Assembly: GCA_937943045.1 (NCBI GenBank)
Contig: CALEBN010000036.1
Span: 1 to 64,000, forward strand
Direction of reading: 5' to 3'
Length of the DNA: 64,000 nucleotides
Source of the DNA: an uncultured Collinsella sp.
Lineage (GTDB): Bacteria; Actinomycetota; Coriobacteriia; Coriobacteriales; Coriobacteriaceae
The stretch's first letter is position 1. Each line of letters starts with the position of its first letter. Of the stretch, positions 36,006-45,680 are shown piece after piece. The translations under genes were made by a program, and so were the position numbers. A model generated the notes under the pieces. The model did no database searches, had not been told where the DNA came from, and saw only the letters and a list, made by a program, of their open reading frames with translations.

Positions 36006-36301
36006 TCAGGTACAAGATGACGATCCTCCGCCCTTATCACATGCCTTCAAATATGCGATCCAGAAACACAAAACAGCAGATAGAATGCTCTTTTTCAAAA
36101 AGTACACGTCTCGAAACTTACCAAGACTTCATATCTAGCTACCGTTCACGGGTGCCGATTACCACCCACCGATTCAAACAAGAAATATGTCGCCAAAAGC
36201 AGGTCATCTACCTGCATGGTTAGATTTTGGTCAGCTTTTGGTCAGCTGAGCGGCAAGTTCCAGCTGATACGTTTTTGCTACCCAAAAGGAGGCGGTAGCT
36301 C
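36006..36301 (+). promoter_or_regulatory. AT-richer leader region of the AbiEi-like gene
   Basis: No gene visible. The composition is markedly lower in GC than the flanks, suggesting separate origin. A direct repeat TTTTGGTCAGCT occurs twice at about 36225-36248. AAAGGAGGCGG at 36285-36295 is the ribosome-binding site of the following gene. Confidence 0.45.
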
Positions 36302-37300
36302 ATGACCCATTGCAATGACCAACTCATCGACCAGCTGTTGAACCAAGCCGAACAAGAGGGGCGCTGCCTGATTCCCCCGAGCACGGCGATCCGAAAAGCG
36401 CTCCTTCGGCGCACCGGCGGCACGGTTGTCTCGCCCATTCCGGGGTTGTTTGCGCGAAAAACGCGCTGGGATGAACTCAACCGAGCGCAACGCCATTGCG
36501 AGATTATCCGCGCCCTTGCGATCATCCATCCCGATTGGACGTTCTGCTCGTTTTCGGCAGCTTGCCTGCTGGGGCTCGAGGTCTCGTGGCGACACCTGAA
36601 TGTCGTGCATGTTTGCAGCTCGACAAAGCCGTCGGCTCGTCCGGGCGCACATATTCAGCGACACCAGATTGAGCCGGCCGGAGCAATACGCAGAGCCGGC
36701 ATATCGGTAACGCCGCCCATCCAAACGGCCACAGATTGCCTGCTGCAAACTGGTTTTGTCGACGGCATGCCCATTGCCGATTCGGCGATCTCAAAGCTCG
36801 GCCTTGCGCGGGAACAGCTGATGGAGGCCGTTGAGCAACGAGCGACTGCCCGCAATGGTCGCGCGATTCGTACGGCTCTCACAACGCTTCGATATGCCGA
36901 CGCCCGCGCCGAGAGCGGCGGGGAATCGGTCGCCCGAGCCGTCATGATCGAGACGGGCTTTGCGCCCGACTGGCTTCAATACGAGTTGACGGACCCCTTC
37001 GATTCGGCCAAGCCCATACGAACGGACTTTGCCTGGGAGCGCCAGGCGCGGGAACTCACGCTGGGCGAGCTCGACGGGCTCATCAAATATACCGACCAGA
37101 CCATGCTGGCCGGACGCACCACCGCCGAGGCGCTCGTTGCCGAACGACAGCGCGAAGCGCACCTATCGCTCTACGGTCACCCTCTGCTGCGCTTTACCAT
37201 GAACGAGGTCCGCTCGGCAGGAATGCTCGCCAAAAAGCTGCAGACGGCAGGCATCCGGCAGACCGCGCTGCCGACGTGGCTCAACGAGGTGGACCTGTAG
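36302..37300 (+). CDS. AbiEi-like / DUF559-type protein
   Basis: A 332-residue protein. Residues 30-75 (IRKALLRRTGGTVVSPIPGLFARKTRWDEL) resemble the N-terminal winged-helix region of AbiEi-type antitoxin-like proteins. The C-terminal part (ESGGESVARAVMIETGF ... IRTDFAWERQARELTLGELDG) has the layout of the DUF559 nuclease-like domain: E, then D-F-x-W, then E-x-D-G. Homologues are common in actinobacteria and are often labelled as toxin-antitoxin or hypothetical. No toxin partner is next to it. It sits between two blocks of the 62-bp palindromic array. Confidence 0.65.
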   Translation: MTHCNDQLIDQLLNQAEQEGRCLIPPSTAIRKALLRRTGGTVVSPIPGLFARKTRWDELNRAQRHCEIIRALAIIHPDWTFCSFSAACLLGLEVSWRHLNVVHVCSSTKPSARPGAHIQRHQIEPAGAIRRAGISVTPPIQTATDCLLQTGFVDGMPIADSAISKLGLAREQLMEAVEQRATARNGRAIRTALTTLRYADARAESGGESVARAVMIETGFAPDWLQYELTDPFDSAKPIRTDFAWERQARELTLGELDGLIKYTDQTMLAGRTTAEALVAERQREAHLSLYGHPLLRFTMNEVRSAGMLAKKLQTAGIRQTALPTWLNEVDL

Positions 37301-37344
37301 GAGCTGCTAGGCCACGCATCGCCGAATCGCATCCCCCCCTATCT

Positions 37345-37667
37345 GGGCCGCATTTTCCCAACGGCCACGCTGGCGGAAAGCGCGTCCCAGTTCGGACACT
37401 CAAAACGGGATGCACTTTCCGTATGGCGGGCCTAGCGGAAAGCGTGTCCCGGAATCCAGCCTCGGAACGGGACAGGCTTTCCGGTTGAGTCCTTCAGCGG
37501 AAACCGCATCCCGGAATAAACGCTCAAACTGGGATGCACTTTCCAAACGGCCGGCCAGCGGAAAACACATCCCATTCTGAGGCACGATTCCGGGACGCAG
37601 TTTCCGCTTGAGGCTTCAACCGGAAAGTGCATCCCATTCTGGAGCCGAATTCCGGGACACAGTTTCC
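37345..37667. repeat. array of 62-bp palindromic units (five full, one half)
   Basis: Left arms of consensus GGAAASYRYRTCCC start at 37375, 37437, 37499, 37560 and 37622 (steps 62, 62, 61, 62). Each inverted right arm starts exactly 32 bp later (37407, 37469, 37531, 37592, 37654). A lone right arm at 37345-37358 fits the same lattice. Loops (18 nt) and linkers (about 16 nt) vary. The array fills the gap between the AbiEi-like gene and the xanthine dehydrogenase gene (convergent). Confidence 0.9.
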
Positions 37668-37789
37668 GCATGCGGAGGCGCTCCAAACAAAAGGCCCCGG
37701 CTCGCGATGGAGCTGGGGCCAAAGGCGCAGCATATACAGTTGATGTTGAGCGCGAACAGCTCGTCAACAATGGCCGTCCACGCTCTACC

Positions 37790-40567
37790 CTACCCGCGGC
37801 GACGGGCGCGGCTGTACGGCGTATCCACCATGGGCAGATCCGGACGCAGCTTGCCGTCGAATGCGCGATAGGCGTTCTGCACGGCGGGCGCCGTGGGAAT
37901 CGTTGCGATCTCGCCGATGCCCTTGCCGCCGTATGCCACGGGCAGCAGTTCGTCCTTCTCCACGTAGATGGCGTGGATATCCGGAATCTCGGGCGCGCGG
38001 AACAACCCGAGCGTGCCGTACCTTGCCTGGGGCACGCAGTCCTTGAGCGGCCAGTCCTCGGTAAGCGCATAGCCCATACCCATGAGCACGCCGCCTTCGA
38101 TCTGACCCTGGATGGAGATGGGGTTGACCACCTTGCCGGAATCGTGCGCGGCATAGACCTCGCTCACGCGGCCGTCATCATCCAAAATGACCACATGCGT
38201 GGCAAAGCCGTAGCAGATGTGGCTCTTGGGATTGGGAACATCCGCACCCAGCTTGTCGGTCGGCTCCAGGTACACGTAGCCAAACTCACATCCCTCGAGC
38301 GCCTTGATGGCTGCCGCGGGATCCTGAGGATGCATACCCTGGCCGGCGACGAGTTCCTGTGTGCGCAGCTGATAGGCGCGACCGTCGTCGTACTCGATCT
38401 TGACGCCGTCGCCATGCGCGCTCACCGGGGCGGTAGGCGCAGGCTTGCCGGCCTCGATGTCAAGCATGGCATCGCGCAGCAGGAAGGCGGCACCGCGCAC
38501 GGCCTCGCCGGTCACGACCGTCTGACGCGAACCAGACGTGGTGCCGGAATCGGGAGCGTTCTCGGTGGAGCACTCGCCGTTGGCAATGCAGCGAAGCGGC
38601 AGGCCGCACGCCTCGGCAACGTCCTGCAAAAAGACGGTGTTGCAGCCCTGGCCGATGTCGGACGTGGCGGCATAGACCACGGCCACGCCGTTCTCGACGC
38701 GAATCTTGCAGCGGCCGGCATCGGGCAGGCCAACGCCCACGCCGGCGTTCTTCATGGCGCAGGCGATACCGGCGTGTCCGGGATGCGCATAGTAGGCATC
38801 CTTGACCTCGAGCAGCGTCTCCTTCAGCGCCGTGGAGCAGTCGGCAATCTGGCCGTTGGGCAAAACCTCGCCCGGCTCGATGGCGTTTCGGTAACGAATC
38901 TCCCACGGATCCAGGCCGACCTTCTCTGCCAGCAGGTCGATCAGGCTCTCGAGCGCAAACTCGGACTGGCAAACGCCAAAGCCGCGGTACGCGCCGGCGG
39001 GCGGGTTGTTGGTGTAGTAGCCAAAACCGCGAATGTCGGTGTTCTGGTACTTGTAGGGGCCGACGGCATGCGTGCAGGCGCGCTCGAGCACCGGGCCGCA
39101 CAGCGATGCGTAGGCGCCGGTATCAAAATTGATCTCGCAATCCAGGCCGGTAAAGTTGCCCTCGGCGTCGCAGCCCAGCGTAAAGGTGCCGTCCATGGCG
39201 TGGCGCTTGGGATGGAACGCGAGCGACTCGGCGCGCGTGAGTTTGCACTTCACGGGACGCTGGAACTTATATGCGGCGAGCGCGGCCAGGTGCTGGATCG
39301 AAACGTCCTCCTTACCGCCAAAGCCGCCGCCCACAAGCATGGTCTCGACGACCACGCGCTCGGGCTCGTTGTCCCAGCCAAACATGTGGGCACACTCTTT
39401 GCGCGTGTCGTAGGCACCCTGGTCGGTCGACTGCACCTTGACGCCGTTCTTGTACGGGAAGGCGACGGCGCACTCGGGCTCCAAGAAGGCATGCTCGGTA
39501 AAGGGCGTGGTAAAGCGCTGCGTCACGGTAAACGCGCTCTCCGCCAGCGCCTTGGCGGCGTCGCCGCGCGTCACGTGACGGCTCTGGCACACGTTGTCCT
39601 TGAGCTCCACCGTGTTGCCAAAGGCAAAGAAGCTGTCGTGAAGGCGCGGGGCGTCGGCGGCCCTGGCCTCGACAATGTTGCGCACGGGCTCCAGCGGCTC
39701 GTAGTCAATCTTTACGAGCTTCTTGGCCTTCTCGAGCGTCGCCTCGTCCTCGGCAACCACCAGCACGATGGCATCGCCCACGCAGCGGGTGATATCGCCC
39801 TGGGCGATCATGACGTCCCAGTCCTGGATAAGGTGGCCGACCTGGTTGACCGGCACGTCCTCGGCGCGCAGGATGCCCACCACGCCGGGCAGGGCCTCGG
39901 CCTTGGAGGTATCGATGGAGAGCACACGGGCGCGCGGATACTTGGAGCGCACGGCGCTGGCATAGGTCAGACCCGGCTGATCGAGCTCGTCGATGTCGTC
40001 GGGGTACTTACCCTCGCCGAGCACCTTCTTGCGCACGTCGATACGGAAGGCGCGCTTGCCCACGCCGTAGTCGTCGCCGCGCTCCAGGTCTTCGTCGATC
40101 TGCTTTTCGCCGCGGAGCACCGCAGCGGCCAGTGAGATGCCCTCGATAATCTTTTTGTAGCCGGTGCAGCGGCAGACGTTACCGCGAATGGCGTACTTGA
40201 TCTGCTCCTCGGTGGGCTCGGGGTCCTCGGCGATCAGTGCTGCACCCGCCATGACCATGCCGGGGATGCAAAAACCGCACTGCACGGCGCCCACGGCGCC
40301 AAAGGCGTACACAAAGGCCTCGCGCACGTCCTGAGGCAGACCCTCGACGGTCACGATGTTGCGACCGGCGGCAAGAGCGGTGGTCAGCACGCACGCCTTG
40401 ACAGCCGCACCGTCCACATGGATGGTGCAGGTACCGCAAGCACCTTCGGAGCAGCCATCCTTGGCGGAATGGATATGTAGGTCGTCGCGCAGGTAGCGCA
40501 GCAGCGGTTTATTCTCCGTCGTCGTGCGCTCGACGCCGTTAACGGTAAAAGTGAATTCCTGTGCCAT
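37790..40567 (-). CDS. xdhD: xanthine-dehydrogenase-type molybdenum hydroxylase (fused [2Fe-2S] and Mo subunits)
   Basis: A 925-residue enzyme of the xanthine oxidase family. Residues 1-155 carry two [2Fe-2S] domains (CSEGACGTC ... and CGFCIPG ... CRCTGY). The rest is the molybdopterin-binding part, with GGGFGGKEDVS, PAGAYRGFGVCQSEFALE, SGTTSGSRQTV and the final GGKGIGEIA containing the catalytic glutamate. No FAD subunit or domain is present, so electrons must leave to another partner, perhaps the adjacent ferredoxin. No in-frame UGA is seen, so any selenium would be in the cofactor. Substrate could be xanthine, hypoxanthine or urate. It is the last gene of block 2. Confidence 0.93.
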   Translation of the reverse strand: MAQEFTFTVNGVERTTTENKPLLRYLRDDLHIHSAKDGCSEGACGTCTIHVDGAAVKACVLTTALAAGRNIVTVEGLPQDVREAFVYAFGAVGAVQCGFCIPGMVMAGAALIAEDPEPTEEQIKYAIRGNVCRCTGYKKIIEGISLAAAVLRGEKQIDEDLERGDDYGVGKRAFRIDVRKKVLGEGKYPDDIDELDQPGLTYASAVRSKYPRARVLSIDTSKAEALPGVVGILRAEDVPVNQVGHLIQDWDVMIAQGDITRCVGDAIVLVVAEDEATLEKAKKLVKIDYEPLEPVRNIVEARAADAPRLHDSFFAFGNTVELKDNVCQSRHVTRGDAAKALAESAFTVTQRFTTPFTEHAFLEPECAVAFPYKNGVKVQSTDQGAYDTRKECAHMFGWDNEPERVVVETMLVGGGFGGKEDVSIQHLAALAAYKFQRPVKCKLTRAESLAFHPKRHAMDGTFTLGCDAEGNFTGLDCEINFDTGAYASLCGPVLERACTHAVGPYKYQNTDIRGFGYYTNNPPAGAYRGFGVCQSEFALESLIDLLAEKVGLDPWEIRYRNAIEPGEVLPNGQIADCSTALKETLLEVKDAYYAHPGHAGIACAMKNAGVGVGLPDAGRCKIRVENGVAVVYAATSDIGQGCNTVFLQDVAEACGLPLRCIANGECSTENAPDSGTTSGSRQTVVTGEAVRGAAFLLRDAMLDIEAGKPAPTAPVSAHGDGVKIEYDDGRAYQLRTQELVAGQGMHPQDPAAAIKALEGCEFGYVYLEPTDKLGADVPNPKSHICYGFATHVVILDDDGRVSEVYAAHDSGKVVNPISIQGQIEGGVLMGMGYALTEDWPLKDCVPQARYGTLGLFRAPEIPDIHAIYVEKDELLPVAYGGKGIGEIATIPTAPAVQNAYRAFDGKLRPDLPMVDTPYSRARRRG

Positions 40568-40579
40568 GGTGATTCCCTT

Positions 40580-41059
40580 CTACACGCCGGCGGCGATGCC
40601 GGTACGGTCGTGGATGGCGCCATGCGGGCAGACGACGGCGCACATGCCGCACGACAGGCAATCCGCGCCATCGATATGGGCGCAGTTGTCCTCGATGCGG
40701 ATAGCGCCGGCAGGGCACTTTTTAGCGCACATGCCGCAACCGATGCAGCTCGTATCGCAGATCTTGCGGGCAATGGCGCCCTTATCGGTGTTGTTGCAGC
40801 GCACCAGAATGTTCTGGTAGCCGGGAACGAAGGCAATCACGCGCTGCGGGCACGCCATGCCGCACAGGCCACAGCCCGTGCACTTGGAGCGGTCCACGCG
40901 GGCGATGCCATCGACCAGCGCAATGGCGCCGTGGGGGCAGGCCGTGACGCAGGCGCCACAGCCAATGCAGCCTTCGCTGCAGCGGGCGTCGCCGCCTGCG
41001 GAAGCGCAACCACTTCCGCAGGCAACGTAGGCCACGTTATGTTGAATGGATTTGGCCAT
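40580..41059 (-). CDS. polyferredoxin with four [4Fe-4S]-type motifs (RnfB-like)
   Basis: A 159-residue electron carrier. Four cysteine motifs are visible: CIGCGACVTACP, CTGCGLCGMACP, CIGCGMCAKKCP and CLSCGMCAVVCP. An N-terminal VACGSGCASAGGDARC resembles RnfB. It lies 12 bases upstream of the hydroxylase and 11 downstream of ygfK, so it probably carries electrons between the two, which is inference from position. Confidence 0.92.
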   Translation of the reverse strand: MAKSIQHNVAYVACGSGCASAGGDARCSEGCIGCGACVTACPHGAIALVDGIARVDRSKCTGCGLCGMACPQRVIAFVPGYQNILVRCNNTDKGAIARKICDTSCIGCGMCAKKCPAGAIRIEDNCAHIDGADCLSCGMCAVVCPHGAIHDRTGIAAGV

Positions 41060-41070
41060 AAGAGACTCGC

Positions 41071-44070
41071 CTATTTCTTAAGAAGGTACGAATAGTTGTC
41101 GCGCACGGCCCTGATGGTCAGGCGGACGGCCTCGGGAAGACCGGTGTTGACGGCATCGACCGAGACGGTGCGGACCGTGCCGGCGACGCGGACCTTAAAG
41201 TGGTCCTCGTCCACGGCCAGGAAGCCCTCGTTCTCGGAGTTCTCCATGTCCTGCTCGCTCCAGAACAGGGTGAGCTTGTCCTTGTAGGGACGACCCTCCT
41301 GGTAGGGGCAGAACACGGCGCAGTTACCGCACTCGTTGCACATGCCGTCGACATGGACGACCTGATGCTTGGCCAGGCCCGGCACCTTAATTGCCACGTT
41401 GGCGCGGTTGGGGCACACGTCGCAGCAGACCTCGCACACCGAGCCGCAGCCCAGGCAGCGGGTCTTGGTGCAGTTGCGCTTGTCGCGGCACAGCGACCCC
41501 TTGCGCTCGTAGCAGGTGTCCTCGCGGCCGGCCTGCTCGTTGCAGTCGGCGTACTTGTTAAAGTCCACGCCGGCGATGGCACGGGCGACCTCGGCGGCGT
41601 CGGCGATAGCCTCGACCACGGTGGCAGGACCGCGACGGCAGTCGCCCGCAGCCCAGACGCCCTCAACGCCGGTGGAGGTGGCGGCAAGACGGCCGCGACG
41701 GTCGTGCTCGACGCCCGCGGCATCGTACAGGCTGGCATCGATGCCCTCGCCCACGGCGCAGATCACCGTGGTGGCGGAAAGCTCGACGGTCTCGCCCGTG
41801 GCGACGGGACTGCGACGGCCGCTTGCATCCGGCTCGCCGAGCTCCATAACGTCGCAGGTCAGCACGGAGCCGTTGAGCGTCTTGGGCGCCAGCAGCTCGC
41901 AGAACTCAACGCCGTCGGCAAGAGCAAGATCGAGCTCTTCCTCGTCGGCGGGCATCTGCTTCTTGGTGCGGCGATACACCAGGCGCACGTTCTTCACGCC
42001 GGCCAGGCGCTTGGCCACGCGGGCCGCGTCCATGGCGGTGTTGCCGGCGCCAATGACCACGACGTCCTCGCCCAGTTCGAGTTTCTCGCCCTTCTTGGCG
42101 GCCTCGAGGAACTCCAGCACATCGAGCTCGGCACCCTCGCCCAAGCCCGCAGAGCCGGGCATCCAGGCACCGGTGGCCACGACCACGTCAGTAAAGCCTT
42201 GAGCCTTGAGTTCGTCGATGGAATCAACGCGAGCGTTGAGCTGCACCTTGGCGCCAAAGGCCAGGCAGAGCTCGGCATCGTGGGAGATATCGTCGCTCGC
42301 GATACGGAACTCGGGGATCACGTGACGGACCACGCCGCCGAGAGAGTCGCGGGCCTCGAAGATGGTGACGGGCACGCCGGCACGCGTCAGGAAGAACGCC
42401 GTCGCCAGGCCGGCCGGGCCGCCGCCGATAACGGCAACGTTGCGCTCGCCGTCGTTTGCGATGGCCTGGGCGCGCAGCTTGGGCAGCACGGCGGTCATGG
42501 CCTCGCGGGCGGCCTTGAGCTTGCTGGCGCGAATCTGGGCGCCCTCGGGCTCGTAAAATGCACGCTCGCAGGCACGGCCGCAGGGATGCGGGCAGATGGT
42601 GCCGGTAATGAACGGCAGGGCATTGCGCTCGATGATGATGTTGAGCGCGTCCTCGTAGCGGCCCTCGTCAACAGCCGCCAAGTAGGCGGGAATGTCCTGC
42701 TGAATGGGGCAGCTCGTACGGCACGGCGTGGTAAAGCAGTCGGAAAGCGGGCTCTTGCCGGCGACCTTGCGGTCGGGCAGCGGGCGTAGCGGCTTCTTGT
42801 AGAGCGGGTTGGTGAGCGAATCGGTCTGAATCGCAGTCACGGCCTCGAGAGAGACGCCCGCGAACGGCTTACCATCCAGGTCGGTAAACTCGCCTGCCAT
42901 CTGGCTAAAGCGCTCGTAGCCACCGGGCTTGAGCACATCGGTCGCCAGAGTAACGGGCCAAATGCCGGCATCGTACAGGGCGCGGATGTTGTAGACCGTG
43001 GCACCACCGGAGTAGCTGATGCGCAGCTTGCCGTCAAACTGCCCGGTAATGCGGCGGGCAGCCTCGATGGTCAGCGAGAACAGCGAACGGCCGGACATAT
43101 ACATCTCGGTGGAAGGCAGCTCGTTCCTCGTCACGTCGACGGGGAACGTGTTGGTCAGCTTGACGCCAAACTCCAGGCCGCGCTCGGCGCACAGGGCAAT
43201 CAGGCGCTCGAACATGGGCACGGCGTCGACCCACTGCAGGTCCTCGCGGAAGTGCGTGTCATCGAAGACGATGTAGTCAAAGCCCAGCTCGTTGAGGCGC
43301 TGACGTGCAAACTCATAGCCCAGCAGCGTGGGGTTGCACTTGATGTAGGTATTGAGGCCCTTCTCGGTGATGAGGTAGGTCGCAATGCGCTCGATCTCCG
43401 CCGGCGGGCAGCCGTGCAGGGTAGACTCGGTGATGGAGTTGGAGACGCGCGCCGGGATGGACTCGACAAACGCGGCGTCGACATGCTCAAACTTGTCCAG
43501 GTTGGCGAGTGCCCAGGCACGGCACTCGTTCCAGACGTCGGAGCCGCTGGCATCCTTCATGCCCTCGATGTAGGCGTCGACCTTGGGGCTCTTAATGCCC
43601 TCCAGGTCATAGCCCACCGACATGTTGAAGACAAAGCCGTCCGGGCTGCCCAGACCGTACTCGCGAGCGATCAGGTGGCAGGCAAACCATGCCTTCACGT
43701 ACTCGGCAAAGGCCTGCGGAACCTCGAGCTCGGTCGACCATTCGCAGTTGTAGCACTCGTCCTGAGCCACGATGCAGGGCTTGTTGACGCACTTGGAGAG
43801 CTCCTCGCCGTCCATAACCTGGACGGTCTTGAGCTCAAAGAAGCGAGAACCGGCCACGTAGGATGCCACGATGTTCTGGGCCAGCTGCGTGTTGGGGCCG
43901 GCAGCCGGGCCAAACGGAGTCTCGATGCGCTCGTCAAAAATGGGAAGCGCGCCCTCCTGGTTGGTCGTGACCATCTTGCGCACGCCAAAGATGGCGTCCT
44001 GGGTCTTATGCTCCTCGATGATCCAGTTCATCAGCTGCGAAAACGGGATCGGCCTCATGATGTCGCTCAT
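41071..44070 (-). CDS. ygfK: YgfK, putative selenate reductase / urate-pathway flavo-iron-sulfur oxidoreductase
   Basis: A 999-residue multi-domain protein. The N-terminal 450 residues resemble a dihydroorotate-dehydrogenase/glutamate-synthase barrel. An Fe-S segment (FTTPCRTSCPIQQDIPAYL) follows, then FAD-binding VAVIGGGPAGLATAFFLTRAG and NADPH-binding VVIGAGNTAMDAARVAKRL. The C-terminus is cysteine-rich (CLGCGSVCEVCCDVCP, CNECGNCAVFCP). YgfK was once called a selenate reductase; current work links it to anaerobic urate or purine degradation. I chose the ATG at 44070 (AGAGG upstream); the longer frame has no support. Confidence 0.9.
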   Translation of the reverse strand: MSDIMRPIPFSQLMNWIIEEHKTQDAIFGVRKMVTTNQEGALPIFDERIETPFGPAAGPNTQLAQNIVASYVAGSRFFELKTVQVMDGEELSKCVNKPCIVAQDECYNCEWSTELEVPQAFAEYVKAWFACHLIAREYGLGSPDGFVFNMSVGYDLEGIKSPKVDAYIEGMKDASGSDVWNECRAWALANLDKFEHVDAAFVESIPARVSNSITESTLHGCPPAEIERIATYLITEKGLNTYIKCNPTLLGYEFARQRLNELGFDYIVFDDTHFREDLQWVDAVPMFERLIALCAERGLEFGVKLTNTFPVDVTRNELPSTEMYMSGRSLFSLTIEAARRITGQFDGKLRISYSGGATVYNIRALYDAGIWPVTLATDVLKPGGYERFSQMAGEFTDLDGKPFAGVSLEAVTAIQTDSLTNPLYKKPLRPLPDRKVAGKSPLSDCFTTPCRTSCPIQQDIPAYLAAVDEGRYEDALNIIIERNALPFITGTICPHPCGRACERAFYEPEGAQIRASKLKAAREAMTAVLPKLRAQAIANDGERNVAVIGGGPAGLATAFFLTRAGVPVTIFEARDSLGGVVRHVIPEFRIASDDISHDAELCLAFGAKVQLNARVDSIDELKAQGFTDVVVATGAWMPGSAGLGEGAELDVLEFLEAAKKGEKLELGEDVVVIGAGNTAMDAARVAKRLAGVKNVRLVYRRTKKQMPADEEELDLALADGVEFCELLAPKTLNGSVLTCDVMELGEPDASGRRSPVATGETVELSATTVICAVGEGIDASLYDAAGVEHDRRGRLAATSTGVEGVWAAGDCRRGPATVVEAIADAAEVARAIAGVDFNKYADCNEQAGREDTCYERKGSLCRDKRNCTKTRCLGCGSVCEVCCDVCPNRANVAIKVPGLAKHQVVHVDGMCNECGNCAVFCPYQEGRPYKDKLTLFWSEQDMENSENEGFLAVDEDHFKVRVAGTVRTVSVDAVNTGLPEAVRLTIRAVRDNYSYLLKK

Positions 44071-44168
44071 AATGAGTTCCTCTCTGTAACGCCCGGCGAG
44101 ACCGCGCGGCGGGCGCAAATACGGTGTAGCGCTAGCACAGCGCCGGCGACCCCGCGGAGGCCGCCTAT

Positions 44169-44204
44169 GCGCGCGCCGGATGTGGCGAAACATCCGACGC
44201 GCGC
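44169..44204. repeat. 15-bp-arm hairpin in the ssnA-ygfK gap
   Basis: Arms 44169-44183 and 44190-44204 pair with a single mismatch around a 6-nt loop. It lies in the 149-base spacer between ssnA and ygfK without a U-tract, so it may tune expression within the operon. Confidence 0.7.
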
Positions 44205-44219
44205 GAATCTACTTGTGAA

Positions 44220-45575
44220 TTAGTAGGTGCGATCGTTGAGCGTGCTCCAGAGCTTCTTGGACTCGGCCATGGTCCACGCGTTGATCTTGTCCTCATCAAT
44301 GCCAACGAACTCGCGATCCTTGTACAGGACGCGGCCGTTGATGATGGTGGTGCGGCAGTTTTTGCCCATCATGCCAAAGAGCGTGTGGCCGTCGATATTC
44401 TCCTCGCTCAGCGGCGTAAAGGGCTTGTAGTCCATAACGATAACGTCGGCGGCAGCGCCGGCCTCGAGCACACCGAGCTTGCGATCGAAGTACTTGCTCG
44501 CCATCTTGGCGTTGTTCTCGAACAGCATCGTCATGGCCTCGCACCAGCCCACGTTGGGCATGGCGGCGTTGTGGCGCTGAATAATCAGGAAGACCTTAAG
44601 GCTCTCGAGCATATCGTGGGTGTAGGCGTCGGTGCCCATGCACACGGGGATGCCGCGGCGGAAGAACTCGAGCACGGGGGCGCAGCCCACGGCGTTGCCC
44701 ATATTGGATTCGGGGTTGTTGACCAGCCAAGTGCCGGACTCCTTGACGATATCCATCTCGGCAGGCGTCACGTGGATGCAGTGGCCCAGCATGGTGTCGG
44801 GACCCAGCAGGTTGTGCTGCAGCAGGCGCTCGACGGGGCTGATGCCACCGCGGTTGAGGCGGGAGTCCCACACGTCGTTCATGCCCTCGCACACATGGAT
44901 GTGGAAGCCGGTCAGGCCGTTGTTGGCCTCGGCCATCTTATCCATGGTCTCGTCCGAAAGCGTAAAGGTAGCATGTCCGCCAAACATGGCGGCGATCATG
45001 TGGTTGTCGTTATCGCGACGCTCCTTGGCGGCCCACTGGGCAAATTCGGCGTTCTCGGCAATGGCCTGGTCGCACTTTTCCTGGCCGCGGCGATCGGAGA
45101 CCTCGTAGCACAGGCACGAACGCATGCCCAGCTCCTGAGCTGCATCCTTAATGGTAAAGAGGCTTCCCGGAATCTCGCAGAAGCTCGCATGGTGATCGAA
45201 GATCGTGGTGACGCCATCACGGATGGAGTCCAAAATCGTAGCATAGGCGCTGGCCTTGGTGCCGTCGAGCGTCAGGTTGTCGTCGATCTTCCACCACTGC
45301 TGCTCGAGATTCTCCAAGAAGTTGGTGGGGTTGCAGCCCTTAATGGCAAGGCCGCGGGCCAGACCCGAATAGATGTGGGTGTGGCAGTTGATGAGTCCGG
45401 GCATGATGAGGTTGCCCTGGGCATCGACGTACTCGGCATCCGGGTACTTGGCCTTGAGCTCGCGCTCGGGGCCCACTTCGACGATCGTATCTCCGTCAAT
45501 GGCGACCGCACCGTTTGGAATAAACGGGGTCTGAGCGTTGCGGGTAAAGACGGAACCGTTAGCGACCAGAAGCAT
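44220..45575 (-). CDS. ssnA: SsnA family aminohydrolase
   Basis: A 451-residue amidohydrolase-superfamily protein. Metal-site motifs: LINCHTHIYSGLARG (HxH), FDHHASFCEIPG, MLGHCIHVTPAEMD and MGTDAYTHDMLES (Asp). It is always linked to ygfK in purine clusters and probably hydrolyses a ring or amidine group of a purine-derived intermediate. I chose the ATG at 45575, preceded by AAGGGAG; an upstream ATG at 45593 lacks an RBS. Confidence 0.92.
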   Translation of the reverse strand: MLLVANGSVFTRNAQTPFIPNGAVAIDGDTIVEVGPERELKAKYPDAEYVDAQGNLIMPGLINCHTHIYSGLARGLAIKGCNPTNFLENLEQQWWKIDDNLTLDGTKASAYATILDSIRDGVTTIFDHHASFCEIPGSLFTIKDAAQELGMRSCLCYEVSDRRGQEKCDQAIAENAEFAQWAAKERRDNDNHMIAAMFGGHATFTLSDETMDKMAEANNGLTGFHIHVCEGMNDVWDSRLNRGGISPVERLLQHNLLGPDTMLGHCIHVTPAEMDIVKESGTWLVNNPESNMGNAVGCAPVLEFFRRGIPVCMGTDAYTHDMLESLKVFLIIQRHNAAMPNVGWCEAMTMLFENNAKMASKYFDRKLGVLEAGAAADVIVMDYKPFTPLSEENIDGHTLFGMMGKNCRTTIINGRVLYKDREFVGIDEDKINAWTMAESKKLWSTLNDRTY

Positions 45576-45680
45576 GGATGCTCCCTTCAACATCAGAGGC
45601 GGGGTTTGACACCTCTGACATGGCGGAGTGCGAAGCGCCGGCCTACACCGGAAACGGGCCCTCTCCCGTCAACGCTTCAC

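Noticed and set aside
37345..37667. CRISPR array or integron attC array at the 62-bp palindromes
   Set aside because: Arms alternate in orientation at 30-32 bp, loops are only 18 nt, and there are no cas or integrase genes and no cassettes between units.
38460..40135. Long plus-strand frames opposite xdh
   Set aside because: Shadow of the hydroxylase gene; composition is that of an antisense frame.
37790..44070. Selenocysteine (recoded UGA) in the selenium-linked enzymes
   Set aside because: All frames are complete without in-frame UGA; selenium, if used, would be part of the cofactor.
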